A stretch of 64,000 bases of DNA from a virus. The translations under genes were made by a program, and so were the position numbers. Under the pieces are notes generated by a model that made no database searches, had not been told where the DNA came from, and saw nothing but the letters and a program-made list of their open reading frames with translations. Shown one piece after another: positions 47,801 through 56,700 of this stretch. The DNA lies in IMG/VR virus record IMGVR_UViG_3300025407_000799, positions 1 to 64,000 of that record; one strand, 5' to 3'. Position 1 is the first letter of the stretch. Every line of letters begins with the position of its first letter.

Positions 47801-47956
47801 AAAATGTTCAAGTAACCATACTAAGTCATCATTCAATGCCTGACCGTAGCCAGAATGATTCTTACCAACTAGAGTAATATCTAGTGAGTTATCGACTGTC
47901 CCGTCAACAACCGTAGCAAGCGGTTGTTTATTATATCGGGTTATTGAATATGCCAT
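44837..47956 (-). CDS. Long fibre-like protein with GNVTG repeats, paralogue 2
   Basis: 1,039 residues. The N-terminal attachment-type repeat is as in the other paralogues (ITLVGKNHSGYGQALNDDLV, WLLEHFAYQNPPPRPILGQV), followed by a second WYDTTNNQLNVYNGS unit. Residues about 470-760 contain dozens of GNVTG/GNVAG pentapeptides, interrupted by the block VHTATDHFQGNVVGNV repeated three times; a beta-helix shaft is likely. The C-terminal 300 residues include LRGVYNNPGYPTTYGNLITL and SGSTGAHSDNFIRSRRDTGT, resembling knob-type receptor-binding regions. Probably a long tail fibre or receptor-binding protein. Ribosome site CGGAG. Confidence 0.75.
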   Translation of the reverse strand: MAYSITRYNKQPLATVVDGTVDNSLDITLVGKNHSGYGQALNDDLVWLLEHFAYQNPPPRPILGQVWFDSTPTNLKLNVYFDETNKLWKTIAINNVSSTQPVSATLGDMWYDTTNNQLNVYNGSNYTMVGPQSVTGFAATQMQSVAITDNAIPSHAHAVQRAVVNGTTLFIVNADADFTPSPAIPGFPIIYSGVTINNSYEYHGTITNANKLGNNLPSFYAPLVDTVFPTLTKFPDEGIVIGTTLPVLTLSNSQYGPTVYAPDSNTLTLQNNAGAIQIIGGNILPTGLSSSNLGSNSLQFGTVYANTFTGTAAQSNLLNVSGYYRQASVGAPGLPTINTIVVRDGSGNINVNNISSANISANAVTAPNFYGNATTATNADHANSATSAVTADLALLVHWANIPDKPTNFVFNDNNTVTWNINISGETTGIHYGPTFGSLNGDLYSSNNILWFNYNAGTFGFNGAPIFGSFTGPLTGSVTGNVAGNITGSVHIATDHFQGNVVGNVTGNVTGNVAGNVTGAVHTATDHFQGNVVGNVTGNVTGNVAGNVTGNTTGLHTGNVTGNVTGSLYGSNNTQVFNSSTNQIGYTSANIVGNVTGNVTGNVTGNVAGNVTGAVHTATDHFQGNVVGNVTGNLTGNVTGNVTGNTTGLHTGNVTGNVTGNLFGNADTASNSVNAAHLFLNQTAGVGTYYLLGASEVGTAFPGQNESIYNTGLSFNVQNGTLTATTFSGTLQGDSYGTHRGAVIGDVTGNVTGNVSGNAGSANVLNTSGVIGPEDNSTYEPRNELTLRGVYNNPGYPTTYGNLITLGGGGGGELLVGWSGSTGAHSDNFIRSRRDTGTTWSPWAKILTDVNFGNTLARVAATGDYNDLSNTPSIPRQIASPQAQLQNIVQTIVGSIDLYTAYSSSSSSTTSGFGSGWGTTITNATLSEYGTTGTVTFTVDLGSYLGLSNDSNNLRWKGNYDLNVMASLSNIYDARISYYGLSPAQWSVSVTPSSYDRNSYYYGFFTIYLTISGDHWYHGTSITAGWIGIGSRTNNVYNP
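45966..46535 (-). repeat. GNVTG-coding repeat tract
   Basis: A tract in which 15-base units coding GNVTG or GNVAG recur in tandem, with longer near-identical blocks of about 60-90 bases (the VHTATDHFQGNVVGNV segment at about 46095, 46385 and 46470). A shorter run lies near 45685-45725. Codon choice varies between units, so the repeat is older than one recent duplication. Confidence 0.85.
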
Positions 47957-47992
47957 CTTTATCGCTCCGTATATCTTTTATTTGTTTTCATC

Positions 47993-49144
47993 TTACCAAC
48001 TAGTACTACTTAATGGTGATCTCTTCCATAAATTTTCAGCAATACAAACATAAATCCAATTTGAATCCCATACTATTTGTCCTGGATGGCCTGTACTAGT
48101 CGATGTTGGAGGAACCGTAGTGTCACTAAGTCCGCCGTATGTAACTGTATTTCTTATTCTAAATGTACCATTAACGTCTAAAGTTGCTGTTGGTAAGTTT
48201 GTATAAATTCCAGTAAACTGTTGTTGAGCGTCGATAAAAAATGCAGACTGATTAGAAGAACTTGTGTTTCTTAAATTTATATCAAAATTTTGATTGTCTG
48301 TTGTTGATTTAATTTGGAATGTTACTGGTCCTGAATACTCAGGTTGAACGCTAATTTCTATATTGCCGCTTGGGCCTAGTACTAGTTGCTTGTTAGCTTT
48401 AATATACAAACCGCCTAAGCCACTAGAATCAGTATCAATAATACTATTTCCTGTTGTTTGTACAAAAGAAGAGGATGTATAATTATTAACTCCGTCAGTT
48501 AAAGACTCTGCCGTATTTGCAGGAACATCAAACATAATACCTGGATACGAACTTACATTAAATCCTGGAACTAGACTGGTTGGATATGTATTTTCTAAAC
48601 CTTGATTAGATTGTGGGACAAATGAATCTTTAGAAAATACACCAAGTAATTGAGAATTAACTCGTAGTTCTACTACTACATGATTCAAACTATTAACATC
48701 TAAAACATCTAAAACATTAAAACCAGAAGCTTTTTGATTAGCTGTATAAATGGGTCCTGCAAGTATTGGTCCTGAATTCGAACCATCGCTAAAGAATAAT
48801 TGCTGATTTGTACTATCAACCCAAAAGTCACCTGCTGACAAACTACTAGGAGGTGTTGTGCTTACTGTTGTACCTCCAGCAACATTAAACGATTGTGAAT
48901 CGCTGTCATATACTTTTAATTTTTTTGTAGATGTGTCAAACCATAACTGACCCATTAATGGATTATTAGGTTGTGTAGTATTTGCAAAATTTTCTAATAG
49001 ATGAACAAAATTATCATTTAAAGATAAACCGTATGCAGTGGCATTTTTACCTATTAAGGTTAAATCTGTTGTTAGCTGATCAACGGTTCCATCTAGAACC
49101 GATGTTAATTGTGTTCCATCAGTTTTAATTATTGGGTATGCCAT
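47993..49144 (-). CDS. Fibre-like structural protein, paralogue 3
   Basis: 383 residues. Shares the N-terminal repeat (LTLIGKNATAYGLSLNDNFV, HLLENFANTTQPNNPLMGQL, WFDTSTKKLKVYDSD, then WVDSTNQQLFFSDGS). The middle and end (YSGPVTFQIKSTTDNQNFDI, LDVNGTFRIRNTVTYGGLSD, GQIVWDSNWIYVCIAENLWK) are beta-rich; the last segment resembles trimeric fibre ends. No collar domain. Probably a shorter fibre or adaptor built on the same base. It abuts paralogue 4 with a 1-base overlap. Confidence 0.75.
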   Translation of the reverse strand: MAYPIIKTDGTQLTSVLDGTVDQLTTDLTLIGKNATAYGLSLNDNFVHLLENFANTTQPNNPLMGQLWFDTSTKKLKVYDSDSQSFNVAGGTTVSTTPPSSLSAGDFWVDSTNQQLFFSDGSNSGPILAGPIYTANQKASGFNVLDVLDVNSLNHVVVELRVNSQLLGVFSKDSFVPQSNQGLENTYPTSLVPGFNVSSYPGIMFDVPANTAESLTDGVNNYTSSSFVQTTGNSIIDTDSSGLGGLYIKANKQLVLGPSGNIEISVQPEYSGPVTFQIKSTTDNQNFDINLRNTSSSNQSAFFIDAQQQFTGIYTNLPTATLDVNGTFRIRNTVTYGGLSDTTVPPTSTSTGHPGQIVWDSNWIYVCIAENLWKRSPLSSTSW

Positions 49145-51306
49145 TATATGTTAGCTCCGGTATAGATGATGTAGTTAATAGCAAGATATGGATTCATCAC
49201 ATTCACTGCTTGTCCTGTAACTGTTGCTCCAGTAGAAGAATCAACAACCGGTCCAGCAGATGGTAAACCTCGTGTTAGGCCGGTTGTACTGGCCAAACCA
49301 TGTCCAATTACTGTTGGATTGCCATCCGGTGTACTTGTAGTATCACCAACTGCATAGTATTGAATACCTTTAGGACTATTTAAGTTATGAGTATGCTGTG
49401 GAAGCTGACTTGTCGATAGTGCAACACTTGAACGTCCTGGGCCAGTTAAACTGTCTGATCCTGCTCCAAGGTTATCTGCGGTAGTTTCACTAACTCTGTT
49501 TGCCGCACTGCCTACTGTATAGACGCTAGATGATCCACCGCTTGCTGGAACTTTGATATTATTATTCATATTATCAAGTCCAAGTGGGAAACGTCCTCTT
49601 AAATCAGGTAACTTAAATGTACCAGCACCTAATAATCCTGCACTAGATCCGTTACTGTAGGTATATCCAATTAATTTATACAAATCTGTATAGATACTTT
49701 GCAATACTTCACTACCATCACATAATAAGAAACCGGCCGGAACAGCTGAAGCAGGGCCTGCAAATGGTAATATACAACCAATTGGAACCAATGGAACATG
49801 TTTAAAAAATGTTTGTTTGGTCATTTGAGCAAGTGACTGTGTTCCTTGCTTATATACTAATAATGTGTCTGGAAAAGATGAATTAAGAGTACTAGAATCA
49901 CTTGATACTTGTTGATTTGTAATAAAATTTGTACTGATTACAGTATTAAAAGTAGCTGTACCGTCTAGACTTGCTCCATTAAATGAAACAGAATTACTTG
50001 TAACATCGCCTGTTAATTTAAAAATAGTAGGATTAGCTAGTTGTGTCGCACTACCGTCAACGGCACCAGTTACATATCCTGCAAATGTTCCACTAAAATT
50101 TCCTACAAAATTTTGAGCGTAGATATTTCTAAATTTTAATGTACTACTACCAATATCATATACTTGTGTGGCCGTTGGAAGTAGTGCTGATCCAGAAGTT
50201 GGAGTACCATTTGAATTCCAATTAATATATAATTGACCGCCAATATAAGTATCGTCGTTTAAATTACTTACACCTGTTACTGTCGACGATCCTGTAATTG
50301 TTTGATTGCCACCAATGTCAATATTTCCACTAACTTTTACATTACCTATTACATCTAACGCGGCAGATGCAGAAGGACTTGGATTGTTTATACCCACTTG
50401 TCCGTTAGCATTTACTTGAATAACTGTATTTGTAGTATTTGTAGAATCAGTTAAAACAAAAGATATGTTATTATTAGGGTTACTAGAAACTAACTGTGTC
50501 GATACACCAGTTGTTTTGATTTGAAAACTCAAATCACTACCAAGTTTTATACCATCGTTAACTTGAATATTTAAAGGACTGTTACTGGTACTAGCAACAT
50601 CTCCTCTTAAAAAATTTGTTGAAGCAATTACTTTATTATTAACAAGCAATCCGTTTGCCGATTGTGCTGTTCCCCATAGACCTGCACTAGCACCTAATGC
50701 AGGATCTGTACCGTCGCTGAATAAATTTACACCTTTCTTTATAGATGCAAAACCATTTAAACTTGTTTTAGGAATAAAACTATCTTGGCTTACTATTGCA
50801 ACTCTACTACCAGATGCATAAAATGTAACAACAAAATGAGGTTGATTACCAGTGTCAATAATTTCTTCTGCAACCGGACCTGTTGAAGATCCTGAACTAA
50901 ATTGCGGACCTACCAAAATCCAACTTGATCCAGAATATACATATAACTGACTAGTAGCGGTGTTAACCCAAATATCTCCGCTAACTGGACTTAAAATATC
51001 TGAACTACTACTGGCTTTTTTAATTGCACCTGCTGGATTCCATGTCCCGCCATCATATACTTTTAAAAGACTATTGGCATTATCATACCATAGTTGTCCT
51101 TGTACAGGATTTGAAGGAGGTGTTGGATTGGCAAAATTTTCTAATATATGTAAAAAATCTGTTGCAATTAGTTGACCATAACCGCTATTATAGTTTTTAC
51201 CTACAAATGTTATACTGGTACTGGTAGAATCAATTTTTTGATCTTCTACAGTAATAGGAGGCTTATTTGGATTGTTTAACTCAGTATATTGAATTTTATA
51301 AGACAT
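49144..51306 (-). CDS. Fibre-like protein with tail collar domain, paralogue 4
   Basis: 720 residues. Same N-terminal repeat (ITFVGKNYNSGYGQLIATDF, LHILENFANPTPPSNPVQGQ, LWYDNANSLLKVYDGG, then WVNTATSQLYVYSGS). The middle carries LNDDTYIGGQLYI and GSSTLKFRNIYAQNFVG units typical of phage fibres. The last 190 residues are a phage tail collar domain: VPIGCILPFAGPASAVPAGF, LLCDGSEV, TFKLPDLRGRFPLGLDNMNN, LPQHTHNLN. Collar domains are found in short tail fibres (T4 gp12) with surface-binding ends. SD GGAG. Confidence 0.8.
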   Translation of the reverse strand: MSYKIQYTELNNPNKPPITVEDQKIDSTSTSITFVGKNYNSGYGQLIATDFLHILENFANPTPPSNPVQGQLWYDNANSLLKVYDGGTWNPAGAIKKASSSSDILSPVSGDIWVNTATSQLYVYSGSSWILVGPQFSSGSSTGPVAEEIIDTGNQPHFVVTFYASGSRVAIVSQDSFIPKTSLNGFASIKKGVNLFSDGTDPALGASAGLWGTAQSANGLLVNNKVIASTNFLRGDVASTSNSPLNIQVNDGIKLGSDLSFQIKTTGVSTQLVSSNPNNNISFVLTDSTNTTNTVIQVNANGQVGINNPSPSASAALDVIGNVKVSGNIDIGGNQTITGSSTVTGVSNLNDDTYIGGQLYINWNSNGTPTSGSALLPTATQVYDIGSSTLKFRNIYAQNFVGNFSGTFAGYVTGAVDGSATQLANPTIFKLTGDVTSNSVSFNGASLDGTATFNTVISTNFITNQQVSSDSSTLNSSFPDTLLVYKQGTQSLAQMTKQTFFKHVPLVPIGCILPFAGPASAVPAGFLLCDGSEVLQSIYTDLYKLIGYTYSNGSSAGLLGAGTFKLPDLRGRFPLGLDNMNNNIKVPASGGSSSVYTVGSAANRVSETTADNLGAGSDSLTGPGRSSVALSTSQLPQHTHNLNSPKGIQYYAVGDTTSTPDGNPTVIGHGLASTTGLTRGLPSAGPVVDSSTGATVTGQAVNVMNPYLAINYIIYTGANI

Positions 51307-51309
51307 CGA

Positions 51310-51918
51310 TTATACTCCTACTAGGCCAGTTAGACTTTGAATACGTACTGTATAATCAATTTGAATCAAACGATTTAAACTTTTTAGTACCGGATGGAAT
51401 ACAACGTGAGTTAATAACAAACTTTGTCCAGTACTACTATAACTTTGTAAACCTAATTCATCGAATACATAAGTGTTAACACCGTCGCTGTTTGTATCAT
51501 AAGCAGCTTGACCGCTAGGCTCTCCGTAATCTAATAAACAAGTACAAAAAATATCAGTATAATTTTGACCAGTTACGTGGCGTACTTCAGTAAAATTACG
51601 TGTTGGATCCACATTGGTACTTGAACTAGGATCAATTACCTTGCTATAAGTTTGATTATAAAGACTAGCATTAGTTCCACTGCTATTTGGAGTTAGATAT
51701 GTAATAATTCCTGTAGGGTCAATACTAGTTCCGCCGTTACCAAATGCAATATTATATACAAAGCCGTTTCCGCTGTTAGTCATAGCTTCAACAATAGCTA
51801 TACTCATATTTTCATAATGAATAGCATTACGTTTGTTGATGTAAATTTCGTTAGAAATTGGGTCATAAATTTTAATATGACCTTCTATATGAATCCCTGT
51901 TGCGTCTTTAGTCTGCAT
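51310..51918 (-). CDS. Conserved phage structural-type protein
   Basis: 202 residues. TGIHIEGHIKIYDPISNEIY, RNAIHYENMSIAIVEAMTNS, YNIAFGNGGTSIDPTGIITY match a protein recurrent in marine T4-like phages next to fibre genes. The remainder is beta structure (ILLTH-type strands, LIQIDYTVRIQSLTG). Likely a tail or neck component. Candidate late box 21 bases upstream of its start (51939-51946). Confidence 0.65.
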   Translation of the reverse strand: MQTKDATGIHIEGHIKIYDPISNEIYINKRNAIHYENMSIAIVEAMTNSGNGFVYNIAFGNGGTSIDPTGIITYLTPNSSGTNASLYNQTYSKVIDPSSSTNVDPTRNFTEVRHVTGQNYTDIFCTCLLDYGEPSGQAAYDTNSDGVNTYVFDELGLQSYSSTGQSLLLTHVVFHPVLKSLNRLIQIDYTVRIQSLTGLVGV

Positions 51919-51938
51919 ATCTATCTCTCTTTATCTTA

Positions 51939-51946
51939 TATTTATC
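51939..51946 (-). promoter_or_regulatory. Candidate late promoter box (minus strand)
   Basis: Minus-strand GATAAATA, identical to the box at 5626-5633, about 20 bases before the ATG at 51918, within the 59-base gap to the next upstream gene. Confidence 0.45.
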
Positions 51947-51977
51947 AACGGATATAATCTGGTAGTTTAATCCCGTT

Positions 51978-53720
51978 TTAGGCATTATTTCTTGTTTTTA
52001 TGGTAACAAAGTTGTAGTCTCGAGACGAAGCTTTGTTAGTAAAGACGTAAGTTCCTGTTCCAGCTACAAATGTTACCCAATCAGTTAAGGTTGGATTCAA
52101 ATTAGTTGTACCCAATAACACTGGATCAGATCCACTGCCCATTATGTAAGTGTATACATATCCGTTATCGTTATCGTTGATAATAATCATACCACTAAAA
52201 CTTGTAAAAGTAACAGTATCGTTTGTATTCAAAGTTATTACACCTGCGGCACTAGCATCGATATTAACATTATTGTTTGTAGGCGGTAAAGATAGCATAC
52301 CTCCTGATTTAAACGACCAGTTTGTTATGGCGCCATCTGCTGTAATGGCTACTTCAGTATTGTCATGCAAGTAAACTTCTGCGAAATTAGGAGATGAGGT
52401 ATTAGTAAAGATATCAATTATATTAGTATCAGAAGTCATCGCCCCGTTAGCTAATTTTAAAGATCCGTCAATTCCGCTCAAACTAGTTGTAAACAAGGTG
52501 CTAGTACCGTGTTTGATATTAACACTGCCGTTTGTTGTACCAATGTCCATATTTCTAGATACATTGTTTTCACTAGATCCTCCAGAGCTAGCTAACAACG
52601 ATACGGTTGCTGTACCAGGGGAAGCAAACGATGCATCTATAGAAAACACAGATAACCCAGCTGTGTTATTGAAATTCAAAACAGAATTATAAGATCCTGA
52701 AGTAGCAGAAGTTTGTATTGAGATTGATTCTTTAACTAATACATTTTCATCAATTTCAACTGTAGAATTTCCAGTGGAAGTTATTGTACTACCAGTAAAT
52801 ACAAAATTTCCAATAGAAGGAATACTAGGTGTATGCGATAGATCTCTATAGTCCCCACTAGTTGCAACTGTAGAAAGTGTTGGAGTTCCAGACAAATCAC
52901 TGTAACTACCGCTAGTTGCTACTGTTGCAAGAGACGGTTTGTTAGTTAAACTATTATAATTTCCATTGAATGCAGATGAGCTTAATTGATAAACACTTAG
53001 ATCTGGCTTACCAGTTAAATCTGCATAGGCTCCGCTGAACAATGATGGCTTACCAGTTAGATCTGAATATGCACCACTAAACAATGATGGCTTACCAGTT
53101 AGATCTGAATAAGCACCGCTGAATAATGATGGCTTATTAGATAAATCGTTGTAACTACCGCTAGTTGCCACTGTAGAAAGTGATGGTTTATTTGACAAAT
53201 CATTGTAACTACCACTAGTTGCTACTGAAGCAAGTGTTGGTTTATTTAAAATTCTAGAAATTCCAGAACTAGAATTCCAGTCACTATTAACTTGTGCGGC
53301 TGGAATTGTAGGTAAATTCAATAAATCGTTATAGCTGCCACTAGTAGCCACAGCAGCAAATACAGGTTTATTCAATAGACTTTGATAACTTCCAGTAGTT
53401 GCTACAGCACTAAGTACCGGTGCACCTGTAAGTTTAGAATAAGCTAAACTAGTAATCCAAATTGGATTACTATACTGACCCGATGCTACTAGTAAATTAT
53501 CTACGGTGATAGGCGATGCTGTCCAACTTAAAGATAATCCGTCAGTAGTTAACAAACCATTTTGAAAGTTTGTTTGCGGAGGTAATGTAAGTCCGGTTAA
53601 GGAAGTTACTTTTGTATACAAGTCTGTAAAATTATCATTTATTTTGACTGAGGCAACACGCAATGTGTCGCCGGTGCCGTCATTAACTGAATTTCCATAA
53701 TTTAAAATTTGTTGTGTCAT
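51978..53720 (-). CDS. Tail-fibre-like protein with SGxYxDLxxKP repeats
   Basis: 580 residues, ribosome site AAAGGAT. Residues 1-60 (ILNYGNSVNDGTGDTLRVAS, VKINDNFTDLYTKV) form an N-terminal segment often seen in phage fibres. Residues about 95-300 are a chain of 14-18-residue units ending DLSNKPSL/DLTGKPSLF (ATSGSYNDL...), the familiar phage fibre repeat. The last 280 residues are beta-rich. No collar domain. It follows the giant gene after a 5-base gap. Confidence 0.7.
   Translation of the reverse strand: MTQQILNYGNSVNDGTGDTLRVASVKINDNFTDLYTKVTSLTGLTLPPQTNFQNGLLTTDGLSLSWTASPITVDNLLVASGQYSNPIWITSLAYSKLTGAPVLSAVATTGSYQSLLNKPVFAAVATSGSYNDLLNLPTIPAAQVNSDWNSSSGISRILNKPTLASVATSGSYNDLSNKPSLSTVATSGSYNDLSNKPSLFSGAYSDLTGKPSLFSGAYSDLTGKPSLFSGAYADLTGKPDLSVYQLSSSAFNGNYNSLTNKPSLATVATSGSYSDLSGTPTLSTVATSGDYRDLSHTPSIPSIGNFVFTGSTITSTGNSTVEIDENVLVKESISIQTSATSGSYNSVLNFNNTAGLSVFSIDASFASPGTATVSLLASSGGSSENNVSRNMDIGTTNGSVNIKHGTSTLFTTSLSGIDGSLKLANGAMTSDTNIIDIFTNTSSPNFAEVYLHDNTEVAITADGAITNWSFKSGGMLSLPPTNNNVNIDASAAGVITLNTNDTVTFTSFSGMIIINDNDNGYVYTYIMGSGSDPVLLGTTNLNPTLTDWVTFVAGTGTYVFTNKASSRDYNFVTIKTRNNA
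52850..53410 (-). repeat. Tandem repeat coding fibre units
   Basis: Units coding SGAYSDLTGKPSLF repeat with a 42-base period, three nearly identical copies in a row around 53000-53130. Related longer units coding ATSGSYNDLSNKP flank them on both sides. Confidence 0.8.
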
Positions 53721-53725
53721 TTTTT

Positions 53726-56700
53726 TTATCCTTTGTCTAATGTTACATTACCGCTGTCGAATGTTACTTTAGAACTATCTATAGTTAGTTTTCTGTTGTT
53801 GTTAAATCCAGTATACCATATACCCGGAGTGGCCTTAAGGAAAGATGCAATATTACTTACATCATTCAATATATTAACAGGATTAGCAGAATGGTCGCCG
53901 TCCCACGACTGGCCGCTCTTTCTAATTATCGTAATTTGAGTACCTTGTGTAACTACGTTTGCCAATGTTATTACTGATCCTGCTGTAGTTACATTAGAAA
54001 CAACAAATTCTTTAGCAAACTTTTCATCGCCGTCTTTAATTGTACCAACTGGATCTGTATCAGAGATAGGAATTGTTGGACTGTAAGGAGCTAAAGTAGG
54101 ATTGTAATGAACATAATCATATTTTTTCAATCTTCTTAAGTCATCCTGTCCGCCTACAAATACTTCAAATAATGAATTATAGTCTGTAAAAGTAGGATCT
54201 AATGTAAATCCAAGGTCTAGATTGAATGTTGTAGTTACTCCATCTGAAATAATTGGCCTCACATCGGTAATATCACTGTACGGGATAGTAGAATCTGTAC
54301 CAATATCTTGTACACTTGTTCCTACATTACTATAAGATCTAACACCAGTTCCTAAAGTTCCCCTACGTAACTGACTTAATATATTAAGATCTTTCTTAAA
54401 ATATTCGATACGTTCACCGGCAATTTCTATCACACCTGGTTTGTTAGTTGAAGGGTTTGGTGTTGTTAAAACTGTTCCATCTTTAACTACAATTTGTGTG
54501 TCATACCAATTTAGCTCTTGTGCCAATAGTGTATGTCGGTTGAGTGCCAGTCTCTTATAAACAGTTCTGTTCAACATGTCTTTAAACTGCATGTATGAAA
54601 TTCCAGGTTGTGGTACATTGTTGTTAAACAATAACACTGAAATCTTATCAGTTGGGGCAGGTGGAACTGTTAATTGCACACTTTGGTGATTTGATAGCAT
54701 CTGATAATCAATTAACGGAGTTAACAAACGTCCGTTTTGAATAATCCAAGCATATTCTTCGTCAGGTACAGTATGATTTAAATTGATAATTCCACGTGTT
54801 GCATCTTGATAACGATAATAATCAACAGATCCTGGTATCGAAGATACTAATGAAGAAATATTAACTGTAGTTCTTTCAAGATCTAATATATCATGATTAT
54901 AAGATGTTAATACTTGAATTTTATGACTGCTATCATAAGAATTATTTAATGTTAAATCTCCAGTTGTAGAATCATAAGAATACTCTGCATTGGTTCTAAT
55001 ACTAACAACTAATTGTTTTCCTATATTCTTATCACGTATTTTTTTACGCAACGTCACTGTAAGGCCAGTTAGGTCAACAACATATTCTTTATTCAAAGCT
55101 ATTAACTTTTTATCAATATACACCCTAACATCTGAATACTGAACAGCATTTAAAGTAAACTGGTCAGCTGAAATAGTATAAGCAAGCGTATCAGATGTTA
55201 TTGTAAAATAACTATTAGCAGGAGCTTCCAATACAGTATTGTCAACTATTACAATCATATTTGATTCTGCAGGTAAACCAACACCAACAGGATTATCTAA
55301 TTTAAATGTATTCTGAGGTATTGCATACAACGGTAATAACTCAGTTTGCGTAACTGCAACCGTTTGAATAGCACTTGCTACGATAATATAGTTTATTACA
55401 GATCCTGCTGCAGGAGTTACACTAAAACGCAAACCAATCATACCGCCTAACGAGTATGTATTGTCTGTTTTAAACAATATAGGATTTACTAATACACCAT
55501 TTAAATAAATTACAGATGAAACAGTATCCAGCCATTTAGCTCTGGTGATAAATTCTGATGTAATTCCATCACAAATAAAATAATCACCGTCTAAAATATT
55601 TTGACCATTAATACCAATAGTAAAAATACTAATAATTTTATTAGCTGCAGGTGGTTGAACAAAAACAATTCTGTTCTGATTAAATGAAACATTATAATCC
55701 ACACCCGCTACTTTAATTACATTATCAACTTTTACTACAATCGCACCTGGATTGTTTAATAATTGACTGTATGCAAATGTTAATAAGCTACCATCGCCAA
55801 CATAGTTGTCAATTTTAACTTTTGCTCCAGCATTGTATGTTTGATCGTATACTTTAATAGCCAATGTATCAACTACTTGTCCTGGCATTACTTCTTCTGG
55901 AGCAGGACTAGATGTTGGTGTTACTAATCCGTCACCATCAATGATAATATCATCTGCTAAAATACCAGTTGCTGTAGTATAAGCTAAATCGCCGCCAGTA
56001 ATCGATGTATCATAATCTTGATCAGCAGGTGCAACTGATCCATCACTAGATGCTTGACGAATAACAAATTCATCACCAACAGTCACTGGATAACTATCAG
56101 ATATTGTCACAACTGTATTTGCTGTAGAAGAATTAACCACTTGTCTAATTGTAGCAGTTGCTGTAGCGGTTTCAATACCTTGTTCAAATGTAATAGTTGG
56201 ATTATTTAAATATCCACTACCTGGATTTGCTAATACAACAGAGTCCACACCATAAACTAAAGTAATTGTTGCATTTTGACCAGTGCCTCCCATTAATGAT
56301 TGGCTGGCTTCATCAACTCCACCTTCATATATTGTTGAAGACAATATTTGTAATTCATCAATTGGTCCAATTTCTGTAAAGCTGGCTGTTCTTGTTACTT
56401 GTAAAATAACAGCACTCGAACCAGTAATAGTAGTCGAAGCGGTAGTTAATTTACGATTTAATGTCCAGAAACTGCCATTGCCAGTTCCATGACTAGACGG
56501 ATCAAGGCCTGTAATGTATGTTATATCAACGCTAGAAACTGTACCAACTACAAATGTTTGCGATAACACCGTGGTGTTTTCATAAGAAACAGAATGGTCA
56601 GTAACATCAGTAACTATATATTTTCCGTTAAATCCATTAGGAAATCCAGATACTTCTGTATACTGGCCTAATGCAAATGGTATACTAGCACGAGTTGCAA

